Assembly (NCBI GenBank): GCA_016210375.1
Contig: JACQUH010000175.1
Location: forward strand, 1 to 10,519
Direction of reading: 5' to 3'
Length of the DNA: 10,519 bases
DNA from: Chloroflexota bacterium
GTDB taxonomy: Bacteria > Chloroflexota > Dehalococcoidia > Lucifugimonadales > JACPCL1
Shown here one piece after another: positions 6,750-10,519 of the stretch. Below the pieces are notes generated by a model. It had not been told where the DNA came from. It saw nothing but the letters and a program-made list of their open reading frames with translations, and did not search any database. The position numbers and the translations under genes were made by a program. Numbering within the stretch: the first letter of the stretch is position 1; the number at the start of each line of letters is the position of its first letter.

Positions 6750-6851
6750 CCCCCCTGCCCTCTTGCCCTCTGCCCCCGCCCTTCTGCCCGCTTGCCCGTC
6801 TGTCCGCATGTCCGTGTGTCCTATGCCCTATGCCCTTTGCCCCCATGTCTG
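6750..6851. repeat. Degenerate 7-8-base tandem repeat before xseA
   Basis: TGCCC or TGTCC begins at 6756, 6764, 6771, 6785, 6793, 6801, 6809, 6817, 6824, 6831 and 6838, with TGTCT at 6846. Every step is 7 or 8 bases, except one of 14 that contains an intermediate GCCC. There is hardly any A or G besides the repeated TG, so the strands are strongly skewed. The complementary strand at 6750-6777 has four G runs of at least three with loops of 2-5 bases, fitting a G-quadruplex motif. It reads through as a low-complexity upstream extension of the xseA frame, which I do not regard as protein. Confidence 0.75.
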
Positions 6852-6852
6852 C

Positions 6853-6858
6853 TACACT
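6853..6858 (+). promoter_or_regulatory. Possible -10 element, leaderless xseA
   Basis: TACACT at 6853-6858 matches the -10 consensus at four of six positions and ends 6 bases before the xseA ATG, placing a transcription start at or next to the A of the start codon. No ribosome binding site is visible upstream of that ATG and no good -35 hexamer is present. Both facts fit a leaderless message but do not prove one. Confidence 0.3.
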
Positions 6859-6864
6859 CACCCC

Positions 6865-8061
6865 ATGACCAGCGCCACCGTCTACACCGTCGCCCAGGTG
6901 GCCGCCTACCTCCGGGAGTCCCTGGAGGCCGACCCCTTCCTGGGCGACCTGTGGGTCAGCGGCGAGGTCTCCAACCTCACCCGCTCCGCCGCCGGCCACA
7001 TGTACTTCACCCTGAAGGACGCCCAGAACCAGCTCCGGTGCGTCATGTTCCGCGCGCCCAGGGGCGGCGACCGGGGCGCCAGCCTGCTACGCAACGGCGA
7101 CGCCTTCATCCTCCACGGCAAGGTCTCCCTCTACCCGGCCCGGGGCGAGCTACAAGTACAGGTGGACCTGGTGCAGCCCTCCGGCGCCGGCGCCCTCCAG
7201 CTTGAGTACGAGCGCCTCAAGGCCCGCCTGGAGGAGGAGGGCCTCTTTGACCCCAGTCGCAAGCGGCCCCTGCCCCACTTCCCCCGGCGCATCGGCGTCG
7301 TCACCTCACCCACCGGCGCCGTCTTCCACGACATCTGCAACGTCCTGGGCCGCCGCTACCCCCTGGCAGAGGTGGTGCTCGCCCCCGCCCTGGTGCAGGG
7401 CAGCGGCGCTGCGCCGGAGATCGTGGGGGGTCTCCGCTCCCTGAACGACCTGGGAGACATAGACGTCATCATCGTCGCCCGGGGCGGCGGCTCCCTGGAG
7501 GAGCTGTGGCCCTTCCACGAGGAGGCGGTGGCCCGCGCCATCTACGCCAGCGCCGCCCCCGTCATCAGCGGCGTCGGCCACGAGACCGACGTCACCATCG
7601 CCGACCTGGTGGCCGACGTGCGAGCGCCCACGCCCTCCGCCGCCGCGGAGATCGCCGTGCCCGATGCCGCCCAGCTACGGCGGCAGGTGGCCGCATTCCA
7701 GCAGGCCGCCCTGGGAAGCCTGGAGCGCGCCCTGGACCAGCGCCGGCAACTGGTGGAGGCCCTGGCCGGCCAGCTCCGTCGCTCCAGCCCCCCGGTGCAC
7801 ACCTTCCAGCAGCGCGTGGACGACCTCACCCAGGCCCTGGGCCGGGGCCTTTCCCAGTCGCTGGCCCTCTCCCGCGAGCGCTTCCTCGGCCTGGAGCCGC
7901 GCCTCCGCGCCCTGGACCCGCTTGCCGTCCTGGACCGCGGCTACGCCTACGTCCAGCTTGCGGAAAGCGGCGCCCCCGTTTCCCGGGTGGCCCAGGTGCA
8001 CCCTGGCGACGCCCTGAAGGTCACGGTCAGCGACGGCGCATTCCCCGCCCAGGCGGTATAA
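6865..8061 (+). CDS. xseA: Exodeoxyribonuclease VII large subunit
   Basis: This encodes 398 residues. XseA is the catalytic subunit of exonuclease VII, which degrades single-stranded DNA from both ends to short oligonucleotides and works with many copies of small XseB. The N-terminal OB-fold (about 7-105) holds LWVSGEVSNLTR and AGHMYFTLKD. The catalytic domain has GVVTSPTGAVFHDI (144-157), ARGGGSLEELWPF (205-217) and SGVGHETDVTIADLVADVRA (235-254), then PTPSAAAE. A long helical region follows, and the end carries the usual LDRGYAYV (356-363). The length is slightly below the E. coli protein (about 450), mainly in the helical part. The ATG at 6865 is chosen because family homology begins right after it (VYTVAQVAAYL) and the upstream frame is the tandem repeat. 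GC content is very high, unlike the helicase gene before it. No xseB is seen downstream. Confidence 0.94.
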   Translation: MTSATVYTVAQVAAYLRESLEADPFLGDLWVSGEVSNLTRSAAGHMYFTLKDAQNQLRCVMFRAPRGGDRGASLLRNGDAFILHGKVSLYPARGELQVQVDLVQPSGAGALQLEYERLKARLEEEGLFDPSRKRPLPHFPRRIGVVTSPTGAVFHDICNVLGRRYPLAEVVLAPALVQGSGAAPEIVGGLRSLNDLGDIDVIIVARGGGSLEELWPFHEEAVARAIYASAAPVISGVGHETDVTIADLVADVRAPTPSAAAEIAVPDAAQLRRQVAAFQQAALGSLERALDQRRQLVEALAGQLRRSSPPVHTFQQRVDDLTQALGRGLSQSLALSRERFLGLEPRLRALDPLAVLDRGYAYVQLAESGAPVSRVAQVHPGDALKVTVSDGAFPAQAV

Positions 8062-8062
8062 T
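8057..8062 (+). promoter_or_regulatory. TATAAT at the xseA stop, possible array promoter
   Basis: A perfect TATAAT overlaps the xseA stop codon (TAA, 8059-8061), about 67 bases before the first antitoxin start. In such GC-rich surroundings the match stands out. No -35 hexamer is present 16-18 bases upstream (CGGCGC at the expected place), so it would need an activator or be weak. Confidence 0.3.
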
Positions 8063-8129
8063 GGGTTCGCTGACTGATACCGTGAGGGGGCAAGTTCACC
8101 GCACCCGCGCACGGAGTCGGAGGATGCCC

Positions 8130-8417
8130 ATGAGCGCCGCCACGACAGAAACCCGGGCCAAGCCAAAGCCTATCACTCGCACTGCCCTGCGCAAGCTGGT
8201 TGGCCAGCTTCCCGAGAGCGAGCTTGTCGCCGCGCACCGCTACCTCTGCTACCTCCGGGATGTAGGCGACCCATTCCTGCGAGCGCTGAAGAACGCCCCA
8301 CTAGACGACGAGCCTTCCACCCCGGGGGAAGACGCCGCTGCTGACAAAGCATGGCAGGAGTACCTTGAAGGCAAGGCCATGTCGGCAGAAGAGGCCAAAG
8401 GGAAGCTCTTGGCGTGA
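8130..8417 (+). CDS. Antitoxin of module 1
   Basis: This encodes 95 residues. The conserved core P-I-T-R-T-A-L-R-K-L-V-G-Q-L-P-E-S-E-L (14-32) continues into VAAHRYLCYLRD (33-44), two predicted helices broken by the LPES turn. The C-terminal half is acidic (LDDEPSTPGEDAAADKAW) and ends SAEEAKGKLLA. This matches small antitoxins found next to RelE/ParE toxins, in which the C-terminal part wraps the toxin; I do not see a standard ribbon-helix-helix or helix-turn-helix. The start at 8130 follows GGAGG (8119-8123) by six bases. The upstream in-frame ATG at 8124 abuts that site and the one at 8061 has none. The stop overlaps the toxin start (GTGA, 8414-8417), so translation is coupled. The N-terminal tail MSAAT groups with module 3, the C-terminus with module 2. 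Confidence 0.82.
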   Translation: MSAATTETRAKPKPITRTALRKLVGQLPESELVAAHRYLCYLRDVGDPFLRALKNAPLDDEPSTPGEDAAADKAWQEYLEGKAMSAEEAKGKLLA

Positions 8418-8674
8418 ACGGAAACTGGCGGTACGTCGTCACACCTCAGGCAGAGCGAGACCTACGCAGGTTGGATCCTCAGGTAAAGGCAAGGGTATTC
8501 GGTGCCCTAGACCGCTACGTTGCAGAGCGGCAGTGGGGAGACGTGAAGAAGCTCCACGGTAGAGACAACGAATGGCGGCTGCGCGTGGGGGATTGGAGAG
8601 TCCGCTTTCGTGTCAACACTCAGGAAGGGGTCATAGTGATCTTGGCCGTTCGCAACCGCAGCGATGCATACTGA
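8414..8674 (+). CDS. RelE/ParE-like toxin of module 1
   Basis: This encodes 86 residues from a GTG start that overlaps the antitoxin stop. The fold pattern is that of RelE/ParE toxins: strand WRYVVTPQAERDLRRL, helix pair DPQVKARVFGALDRYVAE, then DVKKLHGRDNEWRLRVGDWRVRFRV (about 43-67) and a last strand VIVILAVRNRSDAY. The basic residues in LRVGDWRVRFR fit the active or RNA-binding face of the family. Members either cut ribosome-bound mRNA (RelE-like) or poison gyrase (ParE-like), and the sequence alone does not say which. It ends at AY, without the R-x-x tail of the module 4 toxin. It looks intact. Confidence 0.85.
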   Translation: MNGNWRYVVTPQAERDLRRLDPQVKARVFGALDRYVAERQWGDVKKLHGRDNEWRLRVGDWRVRFRVNTQEGVIVILAVRNRSDAY

Positions 8675-8698
8675 TATGTTGTAAGAAATAGGTCTACT

Positions 8699-8983
8699 AT
8701 GAGAACCCCAACCAGAACCGCATCCCAAGCCAAACCCATCACGCGCACAGCCCTGCGCAAGCTGGTTGGCCAGCTTCCTGAAAGCGAGCTCGTCGCCGCA
8801 CACCGCTACCTCTGCTACCTCCGGGATGAAGGCGGCCCATGGCTGAGAGCGCTGAAGGACGCCCCACTGGACGACGAGCCTTCCACGACAGAGGAAGACG
8901 CCGCCGCTGACAAGGCATGGCAGGAGTACCTTGAAGGCAAGGCCATATCGGCTGAAGAGGCCAAGCGGAAGCTCTTGGCGTGA
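8699..8983 (+). CDS. Antitoxin of module 2
   Basis: This encodes 94 residues. The core PITRTALRKLVGQLPESEL (13-31) is identical to that of module 1, and the C-terminal half (DKAWQEYLEGKAISAEEAKR then KLLA) differs from it at only a few positions. The N-terminal tail is different: MRTPTRTASQAK, close to module 4 instead of module 1. The segment after LRD reads EGGPWLRALKDAP in place of the GDPFLRALKNAP of modules 1 and 4. The ribosome binding site is weak (AGG about 8 bases before the ATG), so expression may depend on translation from the toxin gene ending 24 bases upstream. A GTGA overlap at 8980-8983 couples it to its toxin. Confidence 0.82.
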   Translation: MRTPTRTASQAKPITRTALRKLVGQLPESELVAAHRYLCYLRDEGGPWLRALKDAPLDDEPSTTEEDAAADKAWQEYLEGKAISAEEAKRKLLA

Positions 8984-9240
8984 ACGCAAACTGGCGGTAC
9001 GTTGTAACACCCCAGGCAGAGCGAGACCTGCGCGGGTTGGACGCCCAAGTCAGAGCGAGGGTGTTTGAGGCCCTGGACCAGTACGTCGCTGGACGGCAAA
9101 GGTCAGACGTGAAGAAGCTCCACGGCAGAGACAACGAAGGGCGGCTGCGTGTGGGGAGTTGGAGAGTCCACTTTCGCGTCAACACTCAGGAAGCGGTCAT
9201 AGTGATCTTGGCCGTTCGCAACCGCAGCGATGCCTACTGA
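8980..9240 (+). CDS. RelE/ParE-like toxin of module 2
   Basis: This encodes 86 residues, the same length as the module 1 toxin and a close paralogue (both start WRYVVTPQAERDLR at residue 5 and end NRSDAY). The differences cluster in the conserved basic strand: GDWRVRF of modules 1 and 4 is here GSWRVHF (residues 59-65), losing an aspartate and an arginine. W54 of the module 1 EWRLRVG is a glycine here. Since this strand carries residues thought to act on RNA or gyrase in the family, activity may be reduced or changed. The frame is intact and the start is a GTG overlapping the antitoxin stop. Confidence 0.83.
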   Translation: MNANWRYVVTPQAERDLRGLDAQVRARVFEALDQYVAGRQRSDVKKLHGRDNEGRLRVGSWRVHFRVNTQEAVIVILAVRNRSDAY

Positions 9241-9264
9241 TCCGTTGTGTAAAGCAGGACTACC

Positions 9265-9549
9265 ATGAGCGCTGCTACCAAAGCAAAGCCACCAGCAAGA
9301 CCCATCACCCGCACGGCACTGCGCAAGCTGATTGGCCAGCTTCCCGAAAGTGATCTCGTCGCGGCGCACCGCTACCTCTGCTACCTCCGGGATGAAGGCG
9401 ACCCGGTACTCCTGGCGTTCCGCAACGCTCCTGAGGATAACGAACCTGAAACAGAAGCAGAGCGCGAGGCGATAGACGAAGCCAAAGAAGACCTGAAGGC
9501 GGGGCGATTGGTGTCTGCCGCTGACATCAGGCGCGAGTTTGGCCTGTGA
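9265..9549 (+). CDS. Antitoxin of module 3
   Basis: This encodes 94 residues with the same N-terminal core (ITRTALRKLIGQLPESDL) and AAHRYLCYLRDEGDP. The tail MSAATKAKPPAR is like module 1. The C-terminal half changes class: NEPETEAEREAIDEAKEDL, then KAGRLVSAADIRREFGL, which is the more widespread E-A-x-E-D-(L/V)-x-A-G-R-x-x-x-x-x-(D/E)-(V/I)-(K/R)-R-E-x-G-L ending of small RelE/ParE-linked antitoxins. It is shared with module 4 but not with 1 and 2. The ribosome binding site is GCAGGA about 6-7 bases upstream. The stop overlaps the toxin start (GTGA, 9546-9549). Its own toxin is frameshifted, so this may be a free antitoxin. Confidence 0.82.
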   Translation: MSAATKAKPPARPITRTALRKLIGQLPESDLVAAHRYLCYLRDEGDPVLLAFRNAPEDNEPETEAEREAIDEAKEDLKAGRLVSAADIRREFGL

Positions 9550-9805
9550 CCTGGCAGGTAGAATACACGGAACAGGCCCGCAAAGACCTTCGCTCCCTTG
9601 ATCCCCAGGTTGCCAGAAGGATTATCAGTGCAATTGATCGCCTGGCAGAAACCGGACATGGCGACCTTCTTCGCCTCAAAGGAGTTCAAGGCGAACTTCG
9701 TCTCATGTTGGCGACTGGCGTGTCCGCCTGATAAGGGACGAAACTTTACAGATAGTCCATGTCCGCAGGGTTCTGAACCGCCGCGAGGCATACCGAGAAG
9801 GCTAA
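9546..9805 (+). pseudogene. Frameshifted RelE/ParE-like toxin of module 3
   Basis: The frame from the GTG at 9546 reads TWQVEYTEQARKDLRSLDP and onward to LRLKGVQGELRL, then switches to MLATGVSA and stops at 9731 (61 residues). In another frame the family ending continues from 9710: GDWRVRLIRDETLQIVHV, then RRVLNRREAYREG and TAA at 9803-9805. The total is 260 bases, one less than the 261 of toxins 1 and 2. At the break, five bases separate CTC (9702-9704) from GGCGACTGG, where module 4 has six. So a single base has been lost between 9705 and 9709. The truncated product lacks the basic strand and C-terminal strand and should be inactive, unless ribosomal slippage rescues it; no slippery run is obvious. 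Confidence 0.85.
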
Positions 9806-9868
9806 CACTTTGTCCCGCCGGAGCAACACCAACCGCCAGCGCCGGCGCGCGATAGCAGAAGGAGGCCC

Positions 9869-10153
9869 ATGCGCACGCCAACCAGAACCGCACCCAAACC
9901 CAAGCCCATCACGCGCACGGCCTTGCGCAACCTGATTGGCCAGCTTCCCGAAAGCGAGCTCCTCGCCGCGCACCGCTACCTCTGCTATCTCCGGGATGAA
10001 GGCGACCCATTCCTGCGAGCGCTGAAGAACGCCCCCATTGACGATGAGCCTGAAACTGAAGAGGAGCGGAAGGCTGTTGCAGAGGCATGGGAAGACGTGA
10101 GGGCTGGAAGGGTCTTCACATTGGACGAAGTCAAGCGTGAGTTGGGCCTATAG
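9869..10153 (+). CDS. Antitoxin of module 4
   Basis: This encodes 94 residues. The tail MRTPTRTAPKPK is like module 2, and the core PITRTALRNLIGQLPESEL then LAAHRYLCYLRDEGDPFLRA is like the others. The C-terminal half ETEEERKAVAEAWEDVRAG then RVFTLDEVKRELGL is of the module 3 class. It has the strongest ribosome binding site of the array (AAGGAGG, 9859-9865, spacing 3 from its end) and the longest gap before it (63 bases). That gap contains the palindrome GCGCCGGCGC (9839-9848), so it could be a separately controlled unit. Unlike the other modules, its stop (TAG) is followed by 2 bases before the toxin GTG. Confidence 0.83.
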   Translation: MRTPTRTAPKPKPITRTALRNLIGQLPESELLAAHRYLCYLRDEGDPFLRALKNAPIDDEPETEEERKAVAEAWEDVRAGRVFTLDEVKRELGL

Positions 10154-10155
10154 CC

Positions 10156-10407
10156 GTGCAAATCAGCCTGTCCGATCAGGCCCGCAAGGATTTGCGCGCT
10201 CTGGATCCACCAGTCGCCAGAAGAATCACCCGAGCAATTGAACGCTTCGGGACTACCAACACAGGCGATTTGAAACGTCTGAAAGGGCAAGGTGGAGAAT
10301 ACCGCCTCAGAGTAGGCGACTGGCGTGTGCGGTTCGTCTTCCAGGATAGCACTACCATCCTCACTCTTAGGGTGTTGAACCACCGGGAAGCGTACCGAGA
10401 AAGTTAG
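10156..10407 (+). CDS. RelE/ParE-like toxin of module 4
   Basis: This encodes 83 residues from a GTG two bases after the antitoxin stop. It reads strand ISLSDQARKDLRALD, helices PPVARRITRAIERFG, then GDLKRLKGQGGEYRLRVGDW (37-56) and RVRFVF, and ends LRVLNHREAYRES. This is the classic RelE/ParE layout: K-R-L-K-G then R-L-R-V-G-D-W-R-V-R-F then a terminal H-R-E-A-Y-R. Compared with toxins 1 and 2 it is closer to the general family, shares ARKDLR and DPxVARRI with the broken toxin 3, and appears fully intact. It is probably the functional representative of its class. Confidence 0.87.
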   Translation: MQISLSDQARKDLRALDPPVARRITRAIERFGTTNTGDLKRLKGQGGEYRLRVGDWRVRFVFQDSTTILTLRVLNHREAYRES

Positions 10408-10519
10408 CCTTTGCCACTACGCACTGTCGGCCAATCCAACCCTCTCTTGGGGAGACCTACGCCCAGCTAGAACGGGCCGTCTGCGCTCTGGAGGTCGGCG
10501 GCGTCGCCAAGGAGCACGT

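Larger units (their letters stand above)
8130..10407 (+). repeat. Tandem array of four paralogous toxin-antitoxin modules
   Basis: Modules lie at 8130-8674, 8699-9240, 9265-9805 and 9869-10407, separated by 24, 24 and 63 bases. Modules 1 and 2 are the most alike and share 39 identical bases at the toxin 3' ends (8629-8667 and 9195-9233). Modules 1 and 4 share 36 identical bases in the antitoxin (8264-8299 and 10000-10035). The short gaps, same strand and lack of visible terminators suggest one transcript with several internal starts. Confidence 0.85.

Noticed and set aside
6763..6864. N-terminal extension of XseA by 34 residues
   Set aside because: It is the translated tandem repeat (rich in C, P, M and Y); XseA homology begins right after the ATG at 6865.
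8675..9868. A common operator before each antitoxin
   Set aside because: I compared the four leaders by eye. Only the gaps before modules 2 and 3 share a loose GTTGT-TAA pattern, which can come from duplication; no shared palindrome was found.
10408..10519. An open + strand frame to the window end reading TYAQLERAVCALEVGGVAKEH
   Set aside because: No start codon is visible in that frame after the toxin stop and the piece is too short to recognise; it could be the start or the inside of a further gene.
1..10519. CRISPR array, tRNA or rRNA genes, insertion sequence transposase
   Set aside because: None seen: no regularly spaced identical repeats with unique spacers, no cloverleaf sequences, and no transposase-like protein in any frame.

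Overview
The window looks like a piece of a GC-rich bacterial chromosome. The best guess is a Chloroflexota (Dehalococcoidia-like) lineage. This rests on the Xaa-Pro peptidase/EF-P gene pair, an EF-P with a K-M loop start, a DUF2277 protein and a small conserved acidic protein, all of which I associate with that phylum; no 16S or other marker is present. Every gene I can support is on the + strand.

Left part (1-1536): about 360 bases with no convincing gene, holding a degenerate intergenic hairpin and a perfect 18-bp palindrome. Three closely spaced small genes follow: an unknown 103-aa acidic protein, a 68-aa DUF2277 protein, and a P-loop kinase of the AAA_33 type.

Housekeeping block (1546-3266): a candidate sigma70-type promoter drives an M24B Xaa-Pro peptidase and elongation factor P, separated by four bases. 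The EF-P tip loop is unusual: glutamine stands where the modified lysine or arginine normally sits.

Accessory insert (3309-6658): an MntA-type nucleotidyltransferase antitoxin gene overlaps a HepT toxin gene that is cut short and lacks its catalytic C-terminal half. Next comes a 912-aa single-chain UvrD-like helicase fused to a Cas4/AddB-like PD-(D/E)XK nuclease with four cysteines placed for an iron-sulfur cluster. This gene is visibly poorer in GC than its neighbours (27 of 60 bases at 4441-4500, against 46 of 60 at 7261-7320 in xseA), so it was probably acquired horizontally.

xseA region (6659-8061): a hairpin-bearing intergenic element, then a striking degenerate tandem repeat (TGYCC every 7-8 bases, about twelve copies), then xseA (exonuclease VII large subunit), possibly on a leaderless transcript. 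The small subunit gene xseB, which often follows xseA, is not in the window.

Right part (8130-10407): four tandem paralogous toxin-antitoxin modules, each a 94-95-aa antitoxin followed by a RelE/ParE-like toxin, three of them joined by a GTGA stop/start overlap. The antitoxins share a nearly constant N-terminal core, while their C-terminal halves fall into two classes that match two classes of toxin. The N-terminal tails group differently from the C-terminal halves, which points to recombination among modules. The third toxin carries a one-base deletion and is broken. This array is the most interesting system in the window.
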